Origin: Smittia aterrima
Taxonomy: Eukaryota > Arthropoda > Insecta > Diptera > Chironomidae
DNA: 64,000 nucleotides
NCBI GenBank assembly: GCA_033063855.1
Contig: CP093829.1
Span: 25,389,537-25,453,536, forward strand
Reading direction: 5' to 3'
Shown: in pieces, positions 44,696-57,800 of the stretch
Position numbering within the stretch: the first letter of the stretch is position 1
How the letters are laid out: each line of letters begins with the position of its first letter
Program-made: the position numbers and the translations under genes
The notes under the pieces: model-generated
The model's database searches: none
What the model was told of the DNA's origin: nothing
Seen by the model: only the letters and a program-made list of their open reading frames with translations

Positions 44696-47600
44696 CTGAA
44701 ATGATAAAAAGAGAGAAAAAATTCCAATTAAATGTCTATTAGATAAAACAACAATTAAGTTAGATTATTTTCAACTGTCGTTAAGTCGTGAGAATCGAGT
44801 GAAAGTGTTATACAAGGATGGATTCGAGGATGGAAAAAAACAGTTCAAAAGTTTTTGGGAACCTAACAAATGTTTGAGAAGAGAAATAAAATTTAATCAG
44901 ATGCAGCAAAAACATGGGCATCGAATATTTATGCCCCCATGAGAAAACATTTATTAAGCTCGCAACTTCACGAATCTTTGAGATAAAAAATATTTTTTCC
45001 TCCGCATTCGACGTGCGCTCAAGCAACGAGGGAATCCACAAACCATTTTCTGCGCTTTTCCTTTTTGTGGTTTATGCCGACAATAAATATTTTATGTGCA
45101 TGTTAGAAAGAGATTTTCAGATCAATTGACTGAATCGAAATGGAAATGCGAGGAGATACTCTTGAGGTCATTAGATTTTATTGAAATGAGAGATTTGTCT
45201 TGAAAATGTTCCACCTGTTGGAGTTCATTATATCCACTGACGTCATTCAAGCAAATTTTCATTCTCGCGATTCCTAATCGTTTGAAATGATTGTTTATGA
45301 AGTAATTGAAATGATTATTGATCCTCAGTTTAACAGCTTTGGTGCTCTAATAAATTCAGTGGAGAAGACATAAGAGGACTCAAATCCAACGATTCTTTCT
45401 GCCGTCATCGTTTCGGCAAAAAATACGAGAGGACAAAAGAATTTCTAAGAGGCATTTGACGATGAGCGAGAAATGGTTCAAACTTTGAGCCGAAGAATTT
45501 TTATGTTAAAGACGTGACAATAATATCGAAGATAACTTCATTGCTCTTCGTTTACTTCTTAGGCGCTTTACAGCTTATCTAATGTGAAATTACGTCCCTC
45601 AAAAATAAAGCTGACGAGGTAGAAAATATCAGAAAATTTAAGATTTTTCCTTGTCTTTTCAACGCTCTCGCGCCGTCGAGATTTTGAGTTTGCAGTTTTA
45701 AAGAGCTCAAAGAGAATTGATATGTTTCAATAAAACTAAGCTTAGTTATCAAAGATACATTCATTCGTTAAGCGTTGAGTAATTTGAAGCTAAAAATAAA
45801 CGATAGCAATTGCAAATTTATATAAACAAAAAGGTCTTTGAGTAATTGAATTTCCGTAGCGAGTTCTCTAGAAATCATCGAACTGAATGAACGAGCAGCG
45901 AATTCGTCGACCGGAAGAACGAGAACTAGAATTAAATCCAGGCCCTCGTGACTAACTAATTATTTTCGCCATGACATCGTACAATTCGAGTCTTATTCGA
46001 GTCTTATCAAGCAACTCGAGAGGAAAGAAGGGAAGAAGACTGAGATCCTTTCATTATAAATCAGATTCTGGCAGATGCGATAAGGATCAATTTTATGGGG
46101 CAGTTTACAAGCTCTCGCTTCAAGGTAAAGTCTTCATTACTTCCCTCATCATTTCTTTTGCTTTTCACACTTAAGCTTTCGTCTCTCTCTCTTCCTTCTT
46201 CTTCTTTAGTCTGTTATTGATGCTTTTCGAAGAGGTTTTTCCTTCCTCGAGGGAAGTTGAGTCGTAAAGAAAAGAATAGAAAAACTTTTAATACATTTTC
46301 ATGCATGAATAAAAGCGAAAAAGATTCCTCTATATCTCTCTAAGTCATTTGTAAATGGACCAAACGCACACACGCCAAACGATATTGAGTTTCTATTTAA
46401 ATACAATTTCTGAGTTGCTTTAAGAGCTGCTAAGGAGATTGGAACTAACGACCTTGCTTTATTTCTTCTTTCGCACATTGCAGGAAAATATTGCGATTAA
46501 GCGGAATGATAAGTAGATAATGCGGTGAATATTGTTATGACGGCTCATAAAAAAGCTATTTACGAAGCCGGAAAATGATGGACATTGAGAATAACTAAAA
46601 ATCAATATGCTGTCACGCTGAGCATTTCCCTCCGAAAGAAAATTGTGACTGCAACCTTTTTAATTAAGTTTTTTTTTCACCTATCAAAGTAGGTCTAGCA
46701 ATAAATTTCAACCTTCAAAATTTGAAGCTCAAACTTATTTTTTCTGCAATAAATTTTCAATTACACGTGAGACGCAAAAATCTTAAATGATCCAAAAATA
46801 TTATAAAGCAGCACGTCTCTACTCAAGTTTTTATCCACGCAGAGTTTCCCTAAACAATTTCACTTAAAAATAAAACTCTTAAAACTCGAAAAAGCGAGGA
46901 AAATAATTTTCGTCATTCAGCGATGTTAATGTCCTTATTTGAGCAACGAATGTTTCACCTTGTTTGTTGGCAAAACATACATTTGTTTTCACAGGGAAAA
47001 CAGCGGAAAATTGAGAAGGGAAAGAAAACTCGGAAAATTTTCATGTTTCAAAAACAGCAAATTGAAATTGTCAAATTAACTTCATATTATTGATTTTCCG
47101 CTTCTCTGAATTCGCGCTCGTCAATCACGAACACGGTAGAAAACGAGAAGAAAAAGTTTAAAAAAAAGAAAAGTCTCCTCAGATTACGGTGAACTCTGTT
47201 TGCGGTGATTCGGCAAGAGCAAGCAATATCAATATCGTGTAACGAGACTCATCGTTTCATTTCGTTTCATTAGGCGCGCGAGGATCCGTAGCAATTTCTC
47301 TCATCTGCAGTAAGTTGTGTTTATTCAAACTAGATCTGCCTCGTTGTCATCGTGGATAATGAGATGAAGAGAATTTCATGGAACAGTGACCCGTTTGGCT
47401 TCGAGCTTTACTCATCCTTTATTCTTGGAATAACGAGCTTAAATGAATTTGGTAATGAGGCGAAGAAAATGAGAAAATTCAGACTTGCTTTAAATCTTTT
47501 TTGATTTTTTAATAGATTGAAGAAGACTAGAAATGTAACTAATTTCACTATTTGAACTTCTGTTATCAATTTATATCGATTTGTAATTGAATTTTTTTTC

Positions 47601-50600
47601 ACTTCTATTAACGTTCACATAAAGTTAGATCACGAGAAAATTTTGTTAGATGTGCTATCCTAATTTTGTTTGATTTATTAAATCTTCCGAGAAAAAATTA
47701 ATCGGCAATCTCGATACTGAGATGAAGCGTAACTGAATCGGAATTTCATGTGCTCAACGAAAAATTCTCTTCGAATCTCTCCGCTTATCACAATATGACA
47801 ACAACAAACAATTTCCATTGGGAAATCTTTTTTTCTCGTGTGGATGTTCTCTTACTCTCATTCTCTCATTAGTACGATTTAAGCCAGACATTCATGAAGT
47901 GGAGAATGCCCTACAATTTGCAGCTCCATCGTGTGCTATTATCATTTCCGAAACAGCTGACTCCATGTAATTTAGGCAATCGATTGATTTCGCTCGAGGA
48001 TTTTATGCCGGGTGCAATTAGAGAAAACGCTCGGGTCGCACAATATTTATGTTCAAGTATCATTGAGTGCTGTGATTAATAGCTTAACATAAACTCATCT
48101 ACGATCATAGCAGATGTTGCAGAAAATATTTGCATAAGAGCTTGTTTTGCAATGTTTCGAGATTATTTCCTCGACTGAATACAAAAGAATGTACAAAGAA
48201 GTCGCTGAAAAATTCAATCGCCTTGATGTGTTTACACTGAGAAGTAAACAAGCTTTCATTGCTTAGGGCATTGATTCGTTAAACTTAAAAACAATCCTTG
48301 CAACATAAATCGCAGCCAAAAACCTTACAATTTTCTTAAAACATTTGTGAAGCTTCCATTAATCAACAAGTTATTTTTGGTTTTACTAAATTGTTTAGCT
48401 TCTTTTAAGATCAGCCAGACAACTTTCTCATGTCCATTGGCTCGCATATTCCATTTTCTGACAGCACAAAGAAATGAAGAAAAATCTGTTTCCTTCAATG
48501 AAAATCAATATTTCATCGAATTACATTTCTTACACATCGATGAATGCTCAAATTGCAAAACGCGTCGAGGTATTCATTCTTGCTCTTTTGAAACCCACTG
48601 GCATGTCATTTGTAATAAATATTTGATAAGCAAAATACTTCAGAATGTGTGTTGAACATCTTCGAATGCCACCACACGTAACTTGATAAATGGATTTCCG
48701 GTTTACACTCAGATCATCTCAGAAGCTTCGTCGCCTTACACCCAACGAAGTGGAATGGAAATTACATGAGAAAAAAAATCAATGAGTGTTGCCTGATTTC
48801 AAGCATGATGTCAGTAGTATAACATGAACTATGGAGAAAAGATTTACGCTAGAGTAGTTGTTCATCGCTTTGTGAAAGCATTTACTTCAGCACAAGAATA
48901 GAGAACGTAATTGAGCAACGTTGATTGGGATTTGTTCGGCTAAATTCACAGGAAGCAAATTTCGATTTTTTTTTCTCGCCTTTCGTCAACTCAGCCAACT
49001 GGTATAGTATTGAAATGAAACAGATTTCCCTTAAGCAACAGTTGTTTTATTGAGATGTTTTCGCATTTTAGTGCCGAAAGAAAAGATAGAGGAAAATGAT
49101 TTTCAAATCAATATTATTTATGTGGTGTGTGGTAAATCGATGGCGGCGCTTGTTATGTGTTGACACGCTCGCTGCTTATTTCAAGGAAGAAAACTTTTCA
49201 TCGCAAAGCTAAAATCGTGTGCTGTCATTTCCTGATTGAAACGACACTTTTATGGCCCGTAAACATTCCCAGACTCTTTCGGTTCAGGTGCTTGATTAAA
49301 GTAGAGTTTTCAACATCTTTATCGCCTTCCCCAACTATCGAATTGAAACGACTCTTTTATTGCGATCAATTTCCCATCCGGCAGATGAGCAGAAAATTAG
49401 AAATTCCTTTAAAATATGCTCGAGCGTGCGAAATATTTTTCAACTTTATTAAACGTTTCTCCCCTTTCTGCCCCACTTAATAAATTGATTTGGAAAACCT
49501 TTTCCAACGCTCTTTCTCTCTCAGACTCTTAGTGCGTTCATCTTAAAACTTGGGGGAGTAAAACGTGATGTGGGATTTTAATGAAAAACATGTTTTCTTG
49601 ATTTCGTTTTCTTATTAGATTAGCGTGAAAAAGCTTGGATCGGATGTTTGAGAATCAAATTTGCTGAGTTAAAATTTTTGGGTTAGTGAAATTATCTGTT
49701 AAGCCTCAGAATGATTAAAGGCATATTGATATATTTATGACCCGGGAGAAGGCTTGAACCACATAAAGAAGCTCTAATTTATTGCTCGTGCAGGAGTTAA
49801 TTGCCAGACTTTACAACAACACATATTGTATTCACACTTCTTGGTAATAATTAATATACAAGAAGCAACGGAGAGATTTCCATGTAATTGAGTTTTATAA
49901 ACGGATTGACTGACTTTGAAAAAATAAACAAACGATTAACCTGAGTCGAAGTAACGATGGAGAATTGAGGGGCGATATCGAGCGTGTATGTTTTACAAAA
50001 ATGTAAACATTAATCTCTGGGTGAGAAGGAAAACGTCAAAGTTGTAAAGGAAAGTAAACTGGGAAATTTATTTGCGGGGAAAAGTGTAAACACTGGCGAG
50101 TAAATATCATATCGGTGACTTTGAACTGTTTTGAATCGTGTAGTCGTTATTGTCCATGACCTAGAAGGTTTGTTTGTGTAGCTTATGCAATAATGAAAAG
50201 CTCGAGAGAATGTTCTAAGAATTAGATCGAAATTGACTTTCTATAAACTTCGATTGAGGAAAAACATTGAAGCCTTTCAGACGAGAAACATTCTTCAAAT
50301 TTTAAAAACAAATTTATTACAATTTGGGACTTAGGGAATGAAAACTTTCTATTAGAAAACCAAGCAACTTTCTTGTTTACTGACAACAAAAGCTTTTTGT
50401 TATTCCCAAAACTGACGCTGCTCGATCCATGCTCACAGGTCATTTCGAAAGCCATTCTTGCGTCAATTAAAAACTTTCCCCGTATTTCCCAAGTGAAAAG
50501 CTTTTTCGCCCTCAACTAAGATCAACAAAAAGCTCACAGGCTTTTCTTCCAGGTCACTGATTAGAAGAACTTGGTTGAAATTACAAACATATTTAAGTTG

Positions 50601-53600
50601 ATGAAGCTCGTCCATTGACAATGAAACGTCTCATTAGGAAATATATCCAAGGGAAAAAAAAATTCGTCATCAAGCTTGAATGCAATGACATGAAATTAAG
50701 GACAATAAATGTGGGTTTGAATAAAATAATGTGGTGTGAGATTTCCATAAAAAATGAATAATTTGTCGTGAATAATTTCTACATCAGCGATAATCTTCAT
50801 GGAAAATGAAATTTATTAAATTAACATGAATGAAAGTTCAAATTAAGTGTTCTGATTTTCTTTCACTGCTTTTGACGGTTTTAGGTCCAATTTTAAGTTC
50901 ACTTCAGGGCAACCAGTGCTCAACGACAAAGTTTCTTATTTGCTTTGAATTTGACGATTTTTTTTGTTGAATTACTTTTATGAGTTTAGTTTTACGACGT
51001 AAAAGTATAGGAGGAGGGTGTATGAATTTAAAACAATTTTGCGACAATATACCCTTTCCGCGGAGTTAAAAGCTTTTTAAAATTGAAACTTTTGACATCA
51101 ATTTTTCACTCGGAGAAAAGCAGATGCGTAAATTTCGTTAATTTTTCTTCTTTAAGTCTCCTTCTCTTTTCTTCTTGCATAATTAACACTTGATGAACTT
51201 TTTGTAATGTGCGAGACTAAATTAAATGATTGTCTTGAGAGCTTTTCAGCATTTTTCATTAAGCCTTCTGTCAAGAATATGGGAAGTGAAACTTACAAAT
51301 GTATATTATGTGTTGTTCTGCTTGATGCTTCGTCGTTCCGTTGACGTCAAGTAATTCCTCTGATGAAATCTCTCCACCTTGCAAATGCGTGGATTAATTA
51401 TGTAGTGTGTTTAATTTTTCACTTTGAAAGCTTCTCCCTTTCGCTTGATGTGAATAATTAATTAACTTTTGTGACTTTCCTTACAAATTTTTCTTTCATG
51501 AATGACTGCACGGTATGGTTACAGGAAAGCTTATTAATTAGTTGTTGTTTGTCGAACTTCAAATATCTTCAATAATTCGACTTGAATTATTAATTCGCAA
51601 CGTCAGAGCTTTCCAAACTGCAATGATTTCCACACGAATCATTAAAATTTTAAGGTTCACTTTTAAGTTCCACAATGAATGGAACTCTTTTCAAGTCAGC
51701 TGATGGCTCAAGACTAAAAAACTTTTCCTTCCGTCGTGAAAGAGAAGAAAATTCACTATTCGGCGTTTGAAATGGTTCTGGTTGAATTCTTTCGCTCGAG
51801 AAAGCATGAAAAAGCGCTCGTCGTTTAAGAGAGAAAGTATTTTTATTCGGGGAAAAATATTTTCATTCTGCTCATGCGCTCAACAAAACGAGAGCACTGC
51901 TATGGACTTTGCTGTGGAATTTCATTCTATTTTAAATGATTTGTTGTGAGTACATTCAATTTGCAAGGAGAGCAAGGCGAGCGAAGGGGAAAGGCAATGA
52001 GAGAACAACTTGTCCTTGTTATAAATAATCAAAACCCTCGTAAGACTTTTGACAATAATTCCTCAGCCACTCGCTGTTAGTCTAAATATAAAACATCAGC
52101 AGCTATGTTGTTAATGAATCTTGTATAACAAAAATAAACGATATCCGTAGATGGGGAGAAGCGTTTTGGGGGAGTTAAGGGATGGAAAACACATTTTCAT
52201 TGAGCTAAACGCTTCGCCATCACTTGCGGTGCTTACAACTGAGCTCGAAACGTATTATTGAAATGGAGTTTTATTTATACGTTTTCATTCAGCAATAAAA
52301 GCTTCTTTCTCGGTGGCCCATTTGCAATTTAATGTTGTCAGAAAGAAAGGAGAGAGAGAGAAAGAAAGATTCTGTTTCCGAAAGACCAGAGACCGTACCT
52401 TCGTCCGAAATTACAATAATGATTTTGCAAGCTAAATTCATTGTGATAGAATTATTATTATGCTCTTGTTTATTGCTCGTAATGTTTTCTGGGAAGAAAC
52501 ATTCTTCCATTTATTTCAATAAAAGTTAAACTTGCTTTTGAAGAATACTGAAGCTTTTCAAGAATGCTGAAGCTTTCCACATTAATTACGTTGGTTTAAA
52601 AATTGAATGGTTCGTGGGAAAAGAAATATTTTTAATGTGATCGATATTTTGGCTCGTGAACGCGGCCCATCAATAAATAAAGCAAGTATTCGTTCTAAAT
52701 TGATTTTCAACGCATGAATCATATCACCACACGCGTTTGCTTTGTGTTAACAATTACGTTTCATTTCTTCCGACTGATATTGATTTATGGATATTCATGC
52801 TGTCCGTTAAAGTGTTTTTGAGTAGAGACAAGCAAAACGTTCCTCTCGGTCTAAATTCAAAACGACTGTATGCGGCACCGATGTGCTTGAGGGAAAAGAA
52901 TATTAAAGTTCTCGCAATTTATGTGCATCTAAATTTCGGTTTTCTGTGAAAGCTTGAAGCTAAAAAGCGGTCACCAATTGTTAAAGCTGAAAATTCAATT
53001 TTTTTACGCAACGCCTTCAAATTTTATTTAAAGAAATCACCAAAGAAAAAGAGAAGCCATAGAAATTGAGGAGGCTAAAGTAATTTGGCTTCCACGAAGT
53101 CTGTGTGTTAATGTTGTTTCCAACACCAGTAATAAAAGAAAGATCCATAAACATCACAACAGTTTTCGATTTATAAATAACCAAAAGCGCTTTGTCAATT
53201 CCAGAAAAGTCAACATTGTGACGTCGATGAGATTATTGCATGTCGTAACTACAAAGTTATGAAGAAGATTGTTAAGCGAAGATAACAAGCATATCAGGAA
53301 AGTTGCCAGAGATGGTTGCACTCCAGAGAATGAGCATGATGATTGAGGTCAAGTCATTTGCTCTTGTTGAATGGAAAAATGTTTGAAATTGAGATTCCAT
53401 TCTCATCGCAAAATTTGAAATTTCATTCAAACATAAATAAAGCAAGAGATGAGAGAAAAGTTTTGTGTAAACTTGCGAGCGACCGTTTGATGTCTAGAGT
53501 AATGATTATGTTTTTGGCGTAATGCGATATCAAAACGAAGGAGAAATGACTGAAGGCAAATTGCGCGCTGAGCACGTTTTGAAAAATCTTTGAAATTTTA

Positions 53601-53935
53601 TATGAGCTTTATGTTCTCTCCCCTCAGCTATCTCCTTTGCTTCTCGTCTTCAAGAATGACGGATGTGAAGAAGAGACTTTCCGCAAAGGTGAATACAGAA
53701 AATACAGAGATATAAGTAGGAGAATCAGCGGTGACTTACAACTTGAATTACACGAAAATATTTTTCAGCGAGTGAAAATCGAAAATATCATCGCCTCAAG
53801 TTCAGACTCGTTAGGAATTTTGTTTTTGCTAAGCACGCAGCTCTCTTGTAATGTCAAGCGTCGTTGAAGCCAAGAACAGTGTACACAAAGACTCATCATC
53901 AATCTCAATTGTCCATTGACATATCATACACTCAC
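44696..53935. other. Gene-free stretch, presumed intron of the distal PDE1 isoform
   Basis: About 9 kb of AT-rich DNA. The frames on both strands reach about 107 codons at most, mostly without an ATG, and look random. A short GA-rich run lies near 52350. Confidence 0.45.
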
Positions 53936-53987
53936 CTTCGTGCTCTATCTGCAGCAAATTAAGTTGTTCTAGCGAACCCCGCTTATC
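53936..53987 (-). CDS. Pde1c: Candidate distal PDE1 exon (52 nt)
   Basis: Acceptor TTACAG, donor AAG|GTGAGT. Only one frame is open: DKRGSLEQLNLLQIEHE plus one base. That frame is exactly the one delivered by the exon at 54586-54556. The outgoing phase matches both the 27-nt microexon and exon 17768-17640. Confidence 0.5.
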
Positions 53988-54555
53988 CTGTAATTAAAAA
54001 GGAGACGAGAGAAAAGTAAAAGCGTTCAGTAATTATGCCTTCGCTGTCGACTACAATGCATGTGTTCAGAATGCCTAATGATTCTTTTTAATGAAATGTT
54101 TACAATGCCGTTTGCTTGTATAAGATTAAAAGCTCAAGCATAACGTTGAATGACAAAGAGGGCACTAAAATATTTCCCGAAAGCACATAAAAGTAATCAT
54201 GACATGATTAACATGACAAAAAAACCGAATGAACTCATCGTGAAAACGCGCTGTTTCACATTCACTGAATGTTTTAAAAATAAATAACAGGATAGTGAGG
54301 GAAGGAGGAAACTTTAACTTTTTGTCGATTAAAAATTCTAGCTGATTATTCCAGTACTCCTTATTACGAGAGAATCGATACGAGAAGCTCCTCTCGAGAT
54401 AAAATGAAAACATCAAAGCGTGAAAGAAAAGTTTTCAAGGGTGAAGACAAAGTTTGCGTGTTAAGAGGAAGTAAGGAAGAGATTGAGTTTAGTTTCGAGA
54501 ACAACAAAGTGAGCACACAAAGGAAAGTTTAAGAGTTTTCTTCAAAATCACTTAC

Positions 54556-54586
54556 AGCAAGCTTATAAACGCTATCATCCGACTGA
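54556..54586 (-). CDS. Pde1c: Candidate distal PDE1 exon (31 nt)
   Basis: Acceptor ACTACAAG, consensus donor GCT|GTAAGT. It reads QSDDSVYKLA after one base that completes the codon begun by the 54.8-kb exon, and it ends in phase 0, as the next exon needs. Confidence 0.45.
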
Positions 54587-54742
54587 CTTGTAGTTAATGG
54601 AAAACTCCAAATTCCTGTTTTGATTTGGGGGAAATGAAATGAAAATTCTTCAATCGAAATTTTTTGCTTTCAGATGAATAGCTTTGCGAAATGATTTGAA
54701 AAAGTTTTTCAGAAAACTAATCGTAAAGTTCTCATCGCGTAC

Positions 54743-54861
54743 CTCGCTTCGATCCAAATGATTTTGGTAAGCACGCCGAGCACTGCGCTGCAATATCGGT
54801 TGAAGGATGACAAATCACAGTTCCCATCGAAGCGACGACGAGCGAGAGAAGATCTCCTAAT
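54743..54861 (-). CDS. Pde1c: Candidate distal PDE1 exon (119 nt)
   Basis: Acceptor CTCTTTACAG, donor AG|GTACGC. In the frame that continues through the next two exons it reads IRRSSLARRRFDGNCDLSSF and ends IIWIEA plus two bases. It has no in-frame ATG, so a further upstream start exon is needed, or else this chain is untranslated leader. A second open frame in the exon runs into a stop in the 53.9-kb exon. Confidence 0.4.
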
Positions 54862-57800
54862 CTGTAAAGAGAATTGAAATAAATTGCTTTTCCCAATTAA
54901 CGGCAGCTTTGTAAGCTACAAGAATTTTATTCGAGACTTCTTTCATCGCACGTTTGAATGCGAACAGAGTTTGCCAACTTTAAATGAAACGAAAGCATTA
55001 TGTGCCAAGGCGCTTATGGGAGCCAAGGTCGTGTTGGCAAAATGGTTTTGGCAATGGAGGAATAAATTTATGTGATGCAATTAATTAGGGAGGCATTGAG
55101 CGTTCTCAACTTCTCAGTATAAAGATCAGTTTCATTTATTTGTGATTAGGAGAGCAACGTTTTTAGGACAATTTTTCAGTTTATCTTCAGGGCGAACGTA
55201 TCTTCGATCATTAACTTAAAGATGTTAAAAATATCGAAAAGAAGCACGAGTTTTCAAGAACCTGTCACTTCAACATTGACATTCCAAACAAAGAAAGCAA
55301 AACAAAAGTAGCTCAAGGTTTGATTTTTAAGCAAAAAAGTTTAAATTTCATTCAGTTTATTGTTTCAATTGGCAGCTTGAACCACTCCAATATCGTTTCG
55401 CTGGCTCTATATGTGCAATGACGCGATTATAAATTTTAATGTGAACGATTCTGCAAAAGCGGGACAACAGTTGGAAGCTCCATGATGCTACAATAAAAAA
55501 TTATTGATTTTTTTTCTCTCAGCGTTTTTTTTAACACGATTTGTTTTTATTGATCGTTATTAAGCTTCTTACAAATTTTCTTGGCAAAAACGATTGCTTA
55601 ATTAGGAGACTGCTGTAGTCACGATTGTGTTTCTCATAGAAATGTCGCATTATTCAATTTGTTTTTTGCAATTGGCGCGCAGGCCACTGCGAATTCCAAA
55701 ATTCCTGTTTGCAGACTTCGCGGTATGTGACTTCACTGCAGTTTGTAATTAATTGTTTTGATTCATGACATCTATTAAGAAAATCAATGTAAAGATCATT
55801 TGTAACTCAATCTCCAGTTTGTGGTGAAATTTGCGTTAGTAATGAAAAAGTGGCGACATTAAGTTACAAAATGAGGAATCATCACAGGTTTTAAAGCTGA
55901 AATCTAATAATCTTATTGCAATAAAATTTTGCTTCTACACAATTTCTTTAACTTCATAATACTATTGATGTCAACCGTTTGAGCATGCAAACGTTTAGTA
56001 ATAAGATTAAATTATGAACATCAAGTCTTTCGTTTCTCTGCTGACATAAAAGTCAAAAGAAGTTCGTGGATTTCTTTCGATTTATCCGATACGAATGAAA
56101 CCTGAATCGGAAGAACGGAAAGAACGACATGTCGTCTGTTATGCAACACATTTGCATTTACGTTTATAATGGCGCTCGTTGCAAATCAAAATCGCAGAGA
56201 CTGCAATTTCAATTTGCACAAAATCTCTTATTGCACCAGACAGTCAATTTCAAGCAGCCTTCAATAGAAGAGCACTTCAATATATGTAGCTCCCAGATGA
56301 GAATTTCATGGTTGACTTCCTTCCTTGATCTAACAGCAACACATTAATATTCATTTATTCGGTTTACGCTGAATTTTTTTCTTCTCGTAGCTCTTTTGAT
56401 CCGATTCCAATCTTGTTGATGCGATGTGGTTGACACATTATAAATTCAATGCACTAACTAACGCGCAGCTGAGGCGTTTGACTGTCGAACGTGCTTCAGC
56501 TCAGCTCGTCTACGCGACGAATAAATTATCTTCTTACTAAACAACTCGTTTCATGATCTGATCTCACTTTCAGCACATCCAAGAGGAATCTCCTTATAAG
56601 AAAGTAGAGCACTTATTTCAATGTTAAGAGCACGAGACGTTTTATCGCTTTTTAATGCTCGTCTCATAACTCACAATAAAGTTCAATTAAAAACATGTAG
56701 AGAAATAAAGACTCTCTGTAATTTTACGTCTCTTTCTCGCTTCGTCCGTTGTCCGAGCATTCGCAAAAAAAAGCGAGCTGAATGTCAATGAAATCGAGAG
56801 CTCGCCGTGTTCTCCTCTCGTGACATAGCATAATTACATCGTAACTGCCTTTAAATAAATCTTCGATCTGAACTTGAAGATTCACTTTTCATTTCAGCGA
56901 AGAATTTGCGGGAGACCGTCGTGCTTGTTTTATGAACAAATAAATTCGTCTCCATATAATCTTTGATACGAGGCTGTAATTTTCGATCGTAGAATAATCT
57001 TCGAAGATTATTATGGTTTCAGTGACTTCTCGGTTTTCTAGACACGTAACGAATGTAAAATTTTGAAAATAGAATTTTCGTTGCCATATGAATCGCGTTG
57101 ATCAAAAATTTTTATTAAAAATGTTTGTTTCAATTCTATCGGCTTCTCCCGAAGTTACAGGTCATGAAATTTAATCGGAAATACTTATTCTTGCAAATAT
57201 TAAAAAAGTTTTATGCGATCGCTCCCTAACACATTGACTTTATAACGCAATGTTAAATATTTGCGAAACATGTGACGCCTTTAATAACAAGCAATGTTTG
57301 ATGTTGCGAGAAAGAGAAACTTATGCAAGACCTTTAATCTCCCCCCTTGAATTGATAAAGATTCTGAACTTTTCTCATTTTACTAAATCACGAAAAGAGT
57401 CACCTTTCACGTTGCTTGAATCTAAAGCTCAACTACTTTCATGTAAAATTATCTACGCGATGACATCGCGCTTCGTCGCTCTTAAAAGATCATAAAATAT
57501 TGTGAACTGTAATGACATCATCTTGAAGTTTCCAAAGGAGGACCCTTCGGGGAAAGTGTTTGTCTCAAAGCCCAGGTTACAGGAACGATTCGAGATTCTT
57601 CTCGCTTTCCTTCTACAAGTGATTCATTGTTTCCTCACCCATCCAATTAAAAAACAATTCATCAGCATTTAGTCAAGAGCGGTGCTTTTATCACGTACGA
57701 AATCTTGACGGTTTTCCTTAAACAAACAAAGCTTTCGGCTGTTGTGGTTTGAGGAGAGAAGAGTAGTGGGGTCGTGATATTTTGTTGCGCTATGCTGTCC

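Noticed and set aside
48347..48655. 102-codon plus-strand frame with a signal-like start
   Set aside because: It starts at GTG, and the body shows no family resemblance.
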